64,000 nucleotides of DNA from Hermetia illucens. Lineage: Eukaryota; Arthropoda; Insecta; Diptera; Stratiomyidae. The stretch is taken from assembly GCF_905115235.1 (NCBI RefSeq), contig NC_051852.1, positions 159,668,164 through 159,732,163 on the forward strand, read 5' to 3'. Below the pieces are notes generated by a model. That model made no database searches and was not told the DNA's origin. It saw only the letters and a program-made list of their open reading frames with translations. Shown here piece by piece: positions 22,583 through 34,375 of this stretch. Position 1 is the stretch's first letter. Every line of letters starts with the position of its first letter. A program made the translations under genes and the position numbers.

Positions 22583-23724
22583 ATGGAGACGAGGGCCCAG
22601 AAAACGCCAGAGGTCCGATTACTATCCGACCAAACCCAAGAAAGGAGTCTAATCGCCAGTCTGCAACGCAGTCTGGAAGAAATTAACAAGCAGCTAGCCG
22701 CTGCAAAAAGTGAGATAGAGGAACAGCGGAACGAGGGTCTGACAGCCCTCATGAAAAGCTTGCAGGAGTCACTAGACCTGCAAAACCAGAAGAAGAAGAA
22801 AGAAAACAGGTAGCGTTTACGTATCGAGAGTCCACAAGTGTCGGACTCTGAAAGTAACTCCTCATCGGAAGAGGAGATGTCCACCGACAACACGGACAAC
22901 ACCACCACCGAGGAGGAGGAAGATGTGGACTTTCCACCTCTGCCGCCACCGAAACCAGTGCCAACTCTTCCGGCCCTTTTTAAAAAAAAGTAGTAGTAAA
23001 GTCACCGGAAAAGTCAGAGCCTTCAGGACAGGAAACCTGGGAGTGAGAATAACTCCAGAGCAGCCGAGCGACCACCGGAAGATCACCAAATTTTTTAGAG
23101 AAAGTGGAATTCAATTCCATACATATCGCCTCCCAGAAGAGAAGAACATCAACATTATAATCCGGGGGCTCGAGGGAATAGCGCCCGAAGATGTGAAAGA
23201 AGACCTTGAGGATCAGGGCTTCCATCCTATCGAGTGTTTCTTCATAAAAATGAAGAACGGACCCTCCAGACTATTAAAAGTGTTAATGCCGAAAAATGAA
23301 ACCGGCATATACAATGTCAAATCGATCTGCCACCTGATTGTGAAAATCGAGTCCCAAAAACCGAGGACTTCGCAATCACAGTGCCATAACTGCCAGCAGT
23401 TTGGACACTCTGCGAACAACTGTTTCGCCGACGCATGTTGCGTTAAATGCGAGGAATCGCATCACTTCGAAATCTAACTCTTCTCCACAGGTATCACAGG
23501 TAACACAACCAACCAACAAACCGACAGAAAAAACCCCAACAGCACCAAAAACTCCCTCTGCCACAGCGAACCCGAAGCCCGCACAAATGGATCAAGTGCT
23601 GAGCAGCATGCAAGCACAGATCCAAATCATGATGGAGTCAATGATGACCAAAATGATTCAAAACCTGTTTAGCTCGCAAATCCCTCTAGGCAACCCAACT
23701 AACAATCAGCATGGTAAGCATTAA
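22583..23724 (+). pseudogene. LINE 2 ORF1 (Gag-like, zinc knuckles), decayed
   Basis: The N-terminus is predicted coiled coil (SLIASLQRSLEEINKQLAAA), followed by acidic and proline-rich stretches, a PRE_C2HC-like region, and zinc knuckles (CHNCQQFGHSANNC and CCVKCEESHH, about 23380-23460). A basic, glutamine-rich C-terminus ends at 23724. There is an in-frame TAG at 22811-22813 and a frame change in the T5A8 run near 22980-22990. Another frame change follows the second knuckle near 23470. As in Jockey elements, ORF1 binds element RNA; this copy cannot make a full protein. Its end overlaps the start of ORF2 by 14 bases. Confidence 0.8.
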
Positions 23725-24950
23725 GCTTAACATTATCTCGTGGAACGCAAATTCCGTAAAAGGAAAAATGGGAGAATTGAAAGAATTCCTTTACGAGGCA
23801 GAAGTAGACATACTACTTATCCAGGAAACGTTCCTCAAACCAACAGACCCACTTAAAGTACCCAACTACGAAATATATAGAAACGACCGACTTACTGGCC
23901 GTGGAGGAGGAACCGCAGTCCTCATCAAGAGAAACATCGACCATCACCGCCTGGAAACACCAGTCATCACTGGAATGGAAGCTACAGTCATCGAGGCAAG
24001 GACAGCACCAACTGATGTAAAAATTATATCAGCCTACCGTCCGCCATCAGCAGATAATTTTTTAGGGGACCTTCAACTGCTACTCAACGAGGACAAACCG
24101 ACTTTTCTCGCCGGGAATCTGAACGCGCGTCATCGAGACTGGGGAGCAACCCGAAACACCAAAGCGGGGAGAGAACTGCTCACTTTCCTAAACGCAAACG
24201 GAGCAACTATTCACGCACCAGAGGAGCCAACACATTATGGACGCAGCACGACCGGCACCATAATCGATGTGGCTCTAACAAAGAATTACAACAACCACAT
24301 CACAATCAACGTGTTGGATGACCTCTCGTCGGACCACAAACCGGTGCTATTTTCAATATACAACATATATATTGAAAATCCGCCGAAAATGATCAAAAGC
24401 ACCAACTGGGACACCTACCGCCACATTCCAAGAAAATACACCACAACGACAAAACTGGAAACATCAGAACAGGTAGAGACAGAGATTCAAAACCTAACCG
24501 CCCAACTAACTTCAGTCAAACAGGAGAGCTCAATGGAGACAGAAGCAAACGACCAACAATACTACCGGCTCCCAAGAAATATTAAAGAAAGAATAAGGGA
24601 GAGAAATCACATCAGAAAAAGAGGAAGAATGACAGGAGATCCCAATCTGAAAAGAGAAGCGAATCGGCTCACTAACGTCATCAGAGATGACGAACAGTGG
24701 GAGTACTTCCTCCAAAACTTAGAGCCGGGAAACAACAACTTCTGGCGGCTCAGCAAATATTTTAAAAGAGGCTCACGAAGGCAAATGCCTACAATTCATG
24801 GTCTGAATTCTATAAGGATGGAAAGGCCGAAGCGTTCGCGGACTCACTCGAACTCCAGTTCAGGGAGAACACCGCATCGGACGATGAATCTGAAGAAGAT
24901 TAGGAGTCAGAAACAGAGATGTAGGAGTTCATAGTTCTAACCTTTCCAAC
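23711..24950 (+). pseudogene. LINE 2 ORF2, endonuclease plus RT start, truncated
   Basis: An APE-type endonuclease is complete in one frame: IISWNANSV near the start, LLIQETFLK with the catalytic Glu, AGNLNARHRDWG (where most families have GDLN, so the metal-site Asp is Asn), IIDVAL, and LSSDHKPVLF with an intact SDH triad. The linker follows (RLSKYFKRGSR), then a frame change near 24810; the next segment (KAEAFADSLELQF) lies in another frame. Similarity ends at about 24950, before the RT palm, so the 3' half of the element is missing. Most LINEs lose the 5' end, so this truncation points to a later deletion. Jockey clade, by motif memory. Confidence 0.85.
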
Positions 24951-25079
24951 AAATTGAAAAAGATTCGTGTTACAGACAGACAGGCAGAAAAACGTTGGGA
25001 GAAGTGAGAGTCGTAAGCAATCCTTAGTGTAAACTCCCCTGGGCATTCCAATTGCCGTTCGTTGCTACGAATCAACGTA

Positions 25080-27882
25080 GAAGAACAAGATGCCAAAGCA
25101 AGTCGAAGCATGGAATGTAACAGACGTTCAGACGTCAGTACAAGCTGTAGCTGTTAGTGCTGCTCATTAGCAGAATGACTTATGAAGAATTGCCATTACA
25201 AAATATTAATGTGAACCACGCCCTTACAGGTGATAGTATGATTGCGTATACCAGGGCGGACACATTTACAGAGCTGGGAACGAAGATCCAAGAACTAATT
25301 GAGTTTGAAAATCCTCGTCATGGTATACATAGACTCATTAAGGAGCAGTTAAGGGTTATCATAGCACTTACATCAAAGCGAGTAATAAAGTGGTAGCAAA
25401 AAAAGGCTTCAGAGCGATGAGCCTACATAAGAGCCGCGTAAATCGAGTGAGAAAAGCACTAAAGAAGCTCATCGCTCTTCGAAAAGAAAAAGGAGTTGAG
25501 TCCCAAAAATTCACAGGAATGTCACTTCAAGAAAGATCAGTCGTCTTTGCAGCGAAACCAGGTAAGAAAGGGGAGGAACAAAAGTGTCGAAAGCTGGAAA
25601 AAAGCGAAAGAGGACCCGACCTGATGCCCTCATTATTACCAACAAAAGCTAGTAGGCTCGGAAATTGTATGCATAGTAAAAACGGGTTCTTCTCTGACAG
25701 CTCTAGGGGAGAACGTGACGCACATCAGGTAAACACAGAAAAGCACATTTTTGCTGGAGCATAAACCTGATGAAAATAAGACAGTTGATTTCCAAAAAAA
25801 AACCAAGGCAACGCTGAGCGAAAAGACAGAAATAAAAGTAAGTAGAAACTTTGTTAAGATCGAGTGTAAGGATCAGGGCAAGGTTACTACCAAGGTTAAG
25901 TAATGCGAAGCTCTACGGTTACAACTGGGTTTGAAATCTGACACCGAGGCAAATATAAAAAGATGAGAAAAGCCCACGGAGACATTCAAATAGCGATAAA
26001 CTTACCACCCCAAACAGCAACCATCTCCGTAGGTTGAGTTGTCTGTCAACTCCGCGAACAAATACCGCTAAGAAAATGATCCAAATGTTTGGAGTTAGGA
26101 CACGCAGCTAAAAACTACACCAACCTACATGACAGATCTGACCTATGTCGAAAGCACGGCGGGGTAGGACATTTTGCCAAAAAAAGCGAGAAGAAACTCA
26201 ACTATATGTTCTTCAAAGGCTCAAATAGGAGTCAGGGATAGTCAACGATCCTTAACGAGTCGCTTACAATACGGGGAGTGGCATCCCCGGAGTGCCCGAG
26301 CAAGTAATTCTGGCCTCCTAGCTTGCATAATACCTACGTCGTAGGTAGAGAAGTCGTGAAGAGCGAACTACTAAGGACCGATACACGCCGAAACACACTG
26401 GAAGTCACCGGAGTCGACGTCGATGGGGTAGTGTGCATTAGTAGACTGCATTGCCCCAAGCGAGCGCTGATCCGTCCATGAGTTCCGAGGATAGCTGATC
26501 GTAGACCAGGCCTCAGGGAACTGGGGTAGGGGCTTCGTCCCCGAGGGTAATTGGAAAGAACTAGAAAGCGGTCAACATGATTCGCATTGTACAAATCAAT
26601 ATGTACCGGAATGCAACCACTCACGAGTTGTTAGCGCAGTTCGCTGTGGAAACCAAAACTGATTTAGTACTCATCAGTGAGCAGTAGCGAAACAAGGACC
26701 CAATTTCATTGTTCGGGACGGCACCCTTCTTAGGGTTTTTACCCAAGGCCGAGGGAATGGTTTTGTCTGGATTCGGTGTTCAGGGACAGCGTTTTCCAGT
26801 GTCTATGTTATGCCGAATGAGATGATGCCGGTCTTTCGACGCAGGCTTGAAGCTTTCGAAGACGCTATCTTAAGCACAGATGGGCGGATCCTGGTCGGGG
26901 TGACTTCAATGCCAGGGCACTTGAATGGAACATGCCTCACACAGACTCTAGAAGAAAAGTAATTCTCGAAATGGCGGCGAGAACAGGATTTGTAGTTTTA
27001 AACACCGGATTCACCCCAATGTTCCGGCGCCCAGGTTGCGAGGGAAGCATTCAAAACGTAACATGCATGGAACTTTGAAAAGTGAACACCGGGAGGTTTG
27101 TCGAAACTCTTGAAACAGGTTTGGCCGCGCTGGAGGGTACTCCTGGGGGTGGTGGCACAGCAACTGACACTGTCGTAAATTCAATTATGAACTTGACAAC
27201 GACGGCCTGCGGAGCCTCCGTGTCCCAGACGTGTCAGACCTTTTAAATATTGGTAGACGATGGAAATTGCTGAGCTCTGGAAGGAGTGTCACAGGCTCCG
27301 CTGCTTAACACAACGTCTAAACGACCGGGAGGAAACATGTACCATAATGATGGAGTGCAAATCAACCAAAAGGAGCGCAATAAACAAGAGCAAAACTCGC
27401 TATTGGCAGAATCTGGTCGACGAGGTGAATGGGGATCCTTGGGGACTCGGTTACAAATTGGTAAGCCGAAAAATCGGGGCTCCCCGGAAACCCTGTTCAC
27501 TTAGGGTCGAGCAGATGGACCGTACTGTACGGGCACTATTCCTTACGAACCCTGAATGGAATGATGAGGTCGATGCGGAAAGCGCCGAGGACTATCCTCT
27601 TTTCTCTATAAAAGAGTTAGAACAACAGTTTTCTCAATGAAAAACACGAAGGTTTCAGGAACCGATGGTATTCCAGCAGAGACATACAAACTAATATGCA
27701 AACACCAACCAGACCTACTACTCGGCGCATTCAGCACTTGTCTGAAAGAGGGCGTTTTCCCTGCTCGTTGGAAGGTGGCGAGGCTTGCGCTAATCAGCAA
27801 AAGGAAAGGCGACCCCGAGCTGCCGTCTTCAAACCGCCATCAAGCGATCATCTTTCAAATGGGGCGTAGCGCAGAGCTCTAG
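25080..27882 (+). mobile_element. R1-clade LINE, ORF1 and ORF2 fragments
   Basis: The ORF1 start is helical (FTELGTKIQELIEFENPRHG, 25270), followed by a basic segment (RPDALI-like, 25615) and knuckle-like Cys/His remnants near 26090-26190. An ORF2 endonuclease begins near 26570 (IRIVQINMYRNATTHELLAQ) with a GDFNA-like site near 26900. The linker KTRYWQNLVDEVNGDPWGLG (27390-27450) is typical of R1 elements. RT starts at 27637 (GTDGIPAETYKLI) and ends at 27882. Many stops and frame changes are present. Confidence 0.72.
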
Positions 27883-28049
27883 ACATAGTATGAGACTCCA
27901 ATCCACAATATGACGATCTACGCTACAAGGTTACCAGAAAGAACACTTCAAACCGCAATCATAAGGATCAGACACATGCACTATAAGCGATTCTAAAGGA
28001 AAACTGACTCTGATCGTTGGGGTGGTGCATACAAGGCAGTTATGGTCTC

Positions 28050-28600
28050 GATCAAGGGAACGCGTTCCCACCGATTGCCTCCCCTAAGTCCCTCCCCAAA
28101 TTAGCGGTAAGAATAGCATCAAAAGCTTTCGCGGAAATATTTATTACTTGCTTGAAAGCAGGTATTATTCCCGCAGAGTGGAAGAAGCAAACATTAATAC
28201 TCATCCCAAAGGAGAACAAGCCACAAGGCGATCCTTCCTCGTATAAACCAATATGTCTCATCGGCAAACATTTCGAGAAAGTAATCTATGTTGTGGTAGG
28301 AAAATGCGGGACTATCACTTGCAGAGCACAAAACAAAACTAGTGTTGTTCACCAAAGCCAGGAAAAATACGTCTACGAAAATAAAAGTCGGAGACCAAAT
28401 TAGACATTCCCAGCCTGCTCTCAAATTTCTCGGGGTGATTCTGGATTAGGAGTTGACCTTCGAGCAGTATTTGCAACATGCAGCTACAACAGTTGCTCAT
28501 TGATCGCTAGGCAGCTTCCGAATACAGGAGGCCCAAGGCAAAGCCGTTGGCAACTCATTTCAAATATGGTTACTTCGGCATTATTGTCCGCAGTACCTGT
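28050..28600 (+). mobile_element. R1-clade RT fragment
   Basis: KLAVRIASKAFAEIFITCLK and AGIIPAEWKKQTLILIP (about 28105-28210) represent early RT. A jump then leads to the thumb (KFLGVILD, 28420-28445; NTGGP, 28520). The palm with the YADD site is deleted. It is a separate copy from the one just upstream, because early RT is present in both. Confidence 0.65.
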
Positions 28601-28619
28601 ATCGGGAACCGTACTGGGT

Positions 28620-29480
28620 AAGGTTAACTATAGAAAGCAAAAATAGCAGCGGCATGTCGACTCGATATCCGGCGTTGAAGCATATGCTTATCGATATCTT
28701 GGTCGCAGAAGCCCTGCAGATTCATGAACCAAGTTTTCAAACTTGCCCCTTTCGGAGACAAAAGATGAAATGAAAGCAAAAAAGGTCGCTGGACACAGCT
28801 TGATACCAAACATCGACAGCTGGATTAGAGGTAGGCATAGTGACATAGGCAATAACGAACTCCCTTTTTAGGTGAACATAATGGCTATTGTGGATAACTT
28901 CACCGATCTGGTCCTGATAATTCACATGAAAGAGATGGTTTTTGTGGGTAAAGGTCCCACTGGCAGGAATCAGCGATCGTTTTTGAAGCGTTCCACTTAC
29001 CATAAAAAAAGGCCGCTGGACAGGCAGACGTTGAACCGATTTAAAGAAGAAAGCTAATAAATCCGCAATTATTAGAAAGGATCAATCCGAACTTTGAGAG
29101 GAAGCTCCAAGTAGTTCCTTGAGACCTAAAAACAAAAACAAACAACAAAGAGTAATAAGAAACACGGCTCTACGATCTGGTTTCCGCACGAGAAAACATT
29201 CGCATTGTAGGACGTAAAAACAGTTAGCAAATGGGATGAAAATTTCAAGGAATGACAGACAGTGATCCTCTGCTCTAATTCTACTGGAACCATGAGGCTG
29301 TCCTTTTAGTGATACTCAAATCAAAGCAACCACGTTATATGAAGGACTTTATTAACCCCTTGGGATACGCTAATTTTAAGTCAGGTTGAATGACGAGCTT
29401 AATCTGAAAAAACTGGCTCTATTTTTCCTTTAGAAGATAAGGCAAAGAATTTATGAATGAGCACAACTACACAACTACCG
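28620..29480. other. Unassigned spacer
   Basis: An 88-codon minus-strand frame (28737-29003) has an ordinary amino-acid mix but no recognised domain. It could be a fragment of an unknown transposase or Gag. Nothing else is visible. Confidence 0.35.
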
Positions 29481-29489
29481 AGGCGTTAC

Positions 29490-29700
29490 TCTTACCAGAT
29501 AACGCGCCAAGCCATTGTCCTAGTGATAAAGTGAAGAACACTGCCAGATGGTAAACGACGAAAATGCCGGCCGAAACAACGGTGGCTTGATACGCTGAAT
29601 GGGGATTTAAAAGCCTCACGATTGCATCCAAATCAGGGATTTGACAGAGCCAAATGGAGAAACCGGTCAGGACGAGCCGACCCCGCTGAAGACTGACAGA
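29490..29700 (+). mobile_element. RTE 3' fragment
   Basis: The RTE C-terminus (RPKQRWLDTLNGDLKAS-like, then HPNQGFDRAKWR) lies at about 29560-29690 in one main frame. The piece is only about 210 bp. Confidence 0.6.
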
Positions 29701-30305
29701 ATGATTGTAGGGTTGTATTTTCGTACCAAGAGTTGATGTTGCAAATCATTTCAATTTTAAAAACGAAGCTCTATTGACGAAACTTACAGCTGCCTGTATC
29801 TACTATACCCATACCCCAGGCGATGATTTTCCGGTTCCCCTTTAGAGGTCCCCGTACCCAAAATTATGTTTGCTGTACAACCGAATTAATCCAGAAAAGC
29901 CTCCTCGTCCTTCAACTTCAGCAAATTGACCATTGGTTCCTTCTCAAATTTTGCAGGTGTAGAATTGACAGCTCTGAATTTTCGGAGCTGCAATACCGTG
30001 GGCTCCTCTGACTCTTAATGTTTTTGAAGTATGATTTCCAGAACTATTGGGCAGCTTTAATTCCCTTTTACCAAGAGTATTACTCCTAGTTTAGCCTAGT
30101 TCTCTACAATTAAAAACTCGGAACAAAAAGCTAAAATTTCGTTTTGTTCGATAAAGTTAAGTAAAATAGTGAAAATGTTTAGCTTTATTTCCATGAATCT
30201 TTCAATTTATCACGTATCTATGTGCTTTTAGCAGCTCCACTATTTTAATTTAATTTTTTCAACTTTCCTACATACCTACAAGCCTCTTACAATCTTATTA
30301 AATCT
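29701..30305. other. Unassigned AT-rich spacer upstream of trypsin D
   Basis: No coding or repeat signal recognised. Homology to the flank of trypsin C starts only at about 30306. Confidence 0.45.
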
Positions 30306-30695
30306 AATCACCGGGGAGAACATGGGAAATTAAAAAAATAATACCCTTTAATCACTTTTCATCCCTTACTGACACCTGGCGTGACAAACGAAGAAGTCAC
30401 CTGAGGTGTGATAATCATCGTAGCACCAAGGCAACATTCCCAACTGACATTTTAGATAGAAACTCAGCAGATCACAATGGCGATATTAGAAATACCATTA
30501 GCAATATTTAGATAAGAATAATTTTCAAAAGTAATTTGTTTACTAATAAGTTCTTCAAGATAAAATCTAATCTTTCAGATTTAACGATACCCTATCTATT
30601 AAAAAGTAGTTAAAAAGTAGTTTTGGACATCACAAGACCCCAGGAAACCTACATATAAAAGGGGGTGACCAGGCTTCATTCAGCAAGTACTCGAG
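30306..30695 (+). promoter_or_regulatory. Promoter and duplicated upstream flank of trypsin D
   Basis: A distal GATA site (TTAGATAAGA, 30508-30517), the paired element ACGATACCCTATCTATT (30584-30600), TATAAAA (30654-30660), and initiator TCAG with the start at A30682, 28 bases after the TATA start. The 5' UTR is 14 bases. A 13-base duplication (TTAAAAAGTAGTT) near 30599-30623 is absent from the C copy. Confidence 0.75.
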
Positions 30696-31439
30696 ATGTT
30701 CCGTTTTGTAGTGTTAACTGCCTTGTTGGCCTGTGTTTCAGGAGGGGTCGTCCCAGATTTGGATGGCCGCATTGTTGGAGGCAAAGCTACCAACATTGAA
30801 AGTTATCCTCATCAAGTTTCTTTGAGGAAGAGTGGTAGTCACATTTGTGGAGGTTCCATCTACAAACCAAATGTAGTTATCACCGCTGCTCACTGCACTC
30901 ACGGACAATCGGCGTCTTCCCTCACCGTTGTTGCCGGTACCAGTTCTCGTACTTCTGGAGGAGTTTCTCGTAAAGTATCCAGCATTCGTCAACATCCAAG
31001 CTACAGTGCCTCTACAACCAACAACGATATTTCCCTCTTGATCCTCGCAAGCTCATTCACCTACTCAGCATCTATTAAACCAATCGCTCTTACCAGTTCA
31101 GCTCCAGCTGCTGGAACCGCTGTCACCGTTACTGGATGGGGTACTACCAAGGAAGGAGGTTCTGCTGCTGCTACTCTTCAAGTTGTTACCGTCAATGTCA
31201 TTAGTAACAGTCAATGTTCATCCAAGTACGGAAGTGGAAAGATCACTTCTGCTATGCTGTGTGCTGGTGTTACTAATGGTGGAAAGGACTCTTGCCAAGG
31301 AGACTCTGGTGGCCCATTGATCTCTGGAGGAAAATTGGTTGGTGTTGTATCATGGGGAAATGGCTGCGCTCGTAGTGGATATCCAGGTGTCTACACCAAC
31401 GTTGCTCACTTCAAATCATGGGTCGAATCTAACGCATAA
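30696..31439 (+). CDS. Trypsin D (inverted twin of trypsin C)
   Basis: A 247-residue secreted trypsin with the same protein sequence as C at every position: signal peptide 1-17, cleavage after Arg25, His66/Asp111/Ser204 triad, Asp198 specificity residue and six cysteines in three pairs. All 27 coding differences from C are silent, mostly at third positions. Single exon, complete, with a conserved promoter and poly(A) context. It converges with trypsin E 4.9 kb downstream. The protein identity despite silent drift says both copies are expressed and constrained. Confidence 0.97.
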   Translation: MFRFVVLTALLACVSGGVVPDLDGRIVGGKATNIESYPHQVSLRKSGSHICGGSIYKPNVVITAAHCTHGQSASSLTVVAGTSSRTSGGVSRKVSSIRQHPSYSASTTNNDISLLILASSFTYSASIKPIALTSSAPAAGTAVTVTGWGTTKEGGSAAATLQVVTVNVISNSQCSSKYGSGKITSAMLCAGVTNGGKDSCQGDSGGPLISGGKLVGVVSWGNGCARSGYPGVYTNVAHFKSWVESNA

Positions 31440-31486
31440 GATATTAAGTCGACTCCCTTCCTTGTATGTAGTATAAATTTGAAAGT

Positions 31487-31492
31487 AATAAA
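31487..31492 (+). terminator. Poly(A) signal of trypsin D
   Basis: AATAAA 48 bases after the stop, in the context shared with trypsin C. Confidence 0.7.
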
Positions 31493-31509
31493 GTAAATTC
31501 ATTTAAAGG

Positions 31510-32245
31510 TATTTGTTTATGAATTATCTTGTTCCCTTGTCAAAATGTAAATCTTCCTTTTCAGGTGGTTCACTTTAGAAAACCTTTAGGAAAGTACAAT
31601 TCAAACGTAATACAAATCACTTTATACTGCGGTGTCAACAAAGTGTGACCTGAAGTGGCCTCTGTCTACCTCTACCTCCCCATGTATCAGTCACCAGTCC
31701 ATGTCGAATAGTATCACTCATTTCTTGGTTGGGAAGGGGCAACTCGCTGAAATTAAGCCAAGAAATATCACGGTAGGGTAGACGCTTCATAAACCACACC
31801 TCACGGATATCTAAGAAAAAGGAAGCATCGGTCGAAGGTGTGATCCCTCATTTACGGCATTCTAATTTGCGATTCCTTTAGCTGCAATCCATTGCGTAAC
31901 TCGTGGTAAGCAGGAATTATTTACCTAAGCTGAAGTCAACTTCTGGCTAATGATGAAGATATTAAATTTGGTGCATTTTTTCTTAATAGATCCTTGGTAG
32001 CGAAAATGCCACTAGTGATGTCGTTCTGATACCACGTTCACCGGGTCGACTATGATGGAATTAATTTCATTTTCCGTATTTTTCACTTTTTTGTTGGACT
32101 GGTGCGAAGTACTGCTTGCTTGTTTGTGTAAATACTGATCGGTTGAGTATTGCCCTATAAGCTGGGTCTTAAGAATACTCTCAAAATCTCCCCTGCCATA
32201 AGATCCATCTAAAAGGGATAGAAATTTATGAGCTAACAACCTGCG
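31510..32245. other. Unassigned spacer
   Basis: No recognised gene or element domain. The 153-codon minus-strand frame at 32012-32473 mostly overlaps, on the opposite strand, the endonuclease start of LINE family Y and is not supported as a gene. Confidence 0.4.
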
Positions 32246-32249
32246 TTCG

Positions 32250-34375
32250 CCCGAGATGGAAATTCTGGGTCTAAGCGAAGTGAGATGGTGGGACTCTGGA
32301 GAGTACTCCTCTCCATCTGAGGCCAATGTGCTTTTGTACTCTGGAAAGCCAAGTGTTAATAGACGCAAATTTGATGTCAGGTTGCTTCTGACGGCTACCG
32401 CAAGACGTGTTCTCTTGATCCTGTAGCTGATTTCTGACAGATTTCTTTCTGCTAGATTTCGCTCCAAGTCCAAGCATCAACGGAGACTTCCGATATGGTG
32501 GAGTTGGAGCAATTAAAGGCTGTTCAGGGCAAACTTTCTAAAGACATTGTGATCATGATGGGTGATCTGAATACCAGGGTAGGATCTGACAATACTTTGC
32601 TCGGATTTGTGATGGGTGATGGTGGTAAGTTCGTGGATTTCTGAAACTTCCACCGCCTCGTCATCGGTAGCACATTGTTCACAGAACCTGACATAAAGTC
32701 AGTTGAACTTCAACTGACCGAAGCAATCAATTCGCGATGAGCAGTAGATTTAGGAGTTGTCTTCTTGATGTGCGTAACAAGAATCGCTGACATCAACCTC
32801 GAAATTGATCACCATCTGATGGTCGTTTGCCTTCGCTTGCGAGCTGCGTCCGCTACTTCTCGCAGGGTTGTGGAGCACCCCCTAAGTTCAACATCGACCA
32901 CTTGTATGACCCAGCTGTCGCTCGACGGTGGAAGAACTATCTTGCTAATCGGACGGCAAATATACTGAATAACTCACCTGAGAATATCGATGAACTTTGG
33001 GCCGCAATAAAAAATGCTCTTTTCTCAGATGTAGCTTAGGACATCGGCCAAGCCCTGAGTCGTCATAAGATCTGGATGACTGCAAAGTTGTGAAGCCGAA
33101 TCGATTAAAGGAAGGGATTGAAGGCTCTACTGACCACTGCGAGTGATGGCGGGCTTGAGCGCTCGAACTCCGGTACCGAGCGAAATCCCAGGAAATTCAG
33201 GGTAGTGTACGCCCTGAAAAAGAGGGAATTTGCTATTGCGCTGGTCAGGGAAGCGAAAGTTGCCGCAGATCGCAATGATTTCAGAACTGCATACCGCGTC
33301 ACGAAAGAACCTACATGTGGTCACAATTCTTTCGATGATCCTGTGAAGGATGTCAAAGGTTGGCTTCTCATCCACGATGATGATTCACCGCGGCTCTTAA
33401 TCGTATTGCATCCGATGAAATTCCTCCCCTTATGAATAAAATAGCTAGTCACAGTAACATGCCAATACGGACTGTTTCTCCAGGCGTTATTTATCGCTAC
33501 ACCTGCAGTTACTGCAAATCTGCTGCTTCCACTCATTCAGATATCTTGGGAATGCAAGAACTTTCCCAAAGAGTCGAATAGGGGAGTGATCGTTTAGGTT
33601 CCAAAAAAAAACACACGTTGTGAGTGTGACAATTGGAGAGGTACCTGAATGTTCCCTGTTATCGCAAAGATAATAGCTAAAATAATCCTGCAACACATCA
33701 AACAACATCTCGAAAGTTTTATCGACAAAAAGCAGCCTGGTTTCCGCCCCGGATCCTCCTGCATTGACCGCATCAATACTCTACTTATCATTTTGGAACA
33801 TCGCGAAATTCAGATCTTTGCTGCACCTATTCTTCATCGATTTCGAGAAAGCTTTCTATAGGGTGAACCAGTAGTGTTCCTGGAGTGTTCTACGTAGGGG
33901 AGGGGACGGCGACATGTCAAATAAACTAATAGCTATTATCAGAGCAATATATGATGGCGCAAAATGTCAAGTTCTGCTCCGAGGTAAAATCTCTAAGGAT
34001 TTTGAGGCCCAAAGCGGAGCTTGCCAGGGTTGCATCATATCACCGATATCATTTCCTCCTGTTATCGATGACGTTCTTCATGCTGCCTGCTGCGGAGGGA
34101 GTGGAGGAATTCAACGGATGACATCTTTCCTCAAACACCTTGACTACGCTGATGATATCTGTTTGCTCTCTCACTGCGTCATGGACCTTGGCCAAATGGC
34201 TCTGGATTCGAAAAGAGAGGCAAGTAGAATTGAACTGAAGATAAAGACGTACAAAACCAAGGTTGCCAGTCTGACTGGTCATCGCACTCTTCCAATCTGC
34301 ATCAACAGACAGAGCATCGAAGGCGTCGATCAATTTGTATATCTAGGAAGAGTGGTTTCACTGAGTAGTTGATGT
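32250..34375 (+). mobile_element. LINE family Y, endonuclease and RT, decayed
   Basis: The endonuclease begins at about 32257 (MEILGLSEVRWWDSGEYSS) and continues with KDIVIMMGDLNTRVGSDN (32543-32597) and EIDHHLMVV, the last usually DHHLV. The linker is next (VARRWKNYL; RNDFRTAYRVTKEPT), then RT blocks (IIAKIILQHIKQHLESFIDK; QPGFRPGSSCIDRINTL, 33666-33790). The palm follows with LDYADDICLLSH (34139-34175) and an intact YADD, then the thumb start (VDQFVYLGRVVS). Frames change several times. The clade is not resolved; a sister fragment lies inverted at 41218-41740. Confidence 0.75.

Noticed and set aside
25390-25764. Lys/Arg-rich frame as a possible ribosomal or chromatin protein
   Set aside because: Neighbouring frames give R1-type ORF1 wording (RPDALI) and an R1 endonuclease follows.
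28737-29003. 88-codon minus frame as a host gene
   Set aside because: No recognised domain, no promoter or poly(A) context, and it is surrounded by LINE fragments; left as unassigned.
32012-32473. 153-codon minus-strand frame
   Set aside because: Much of it is opposite the readable endonuclease start of LINE family Y; no domain of its own.
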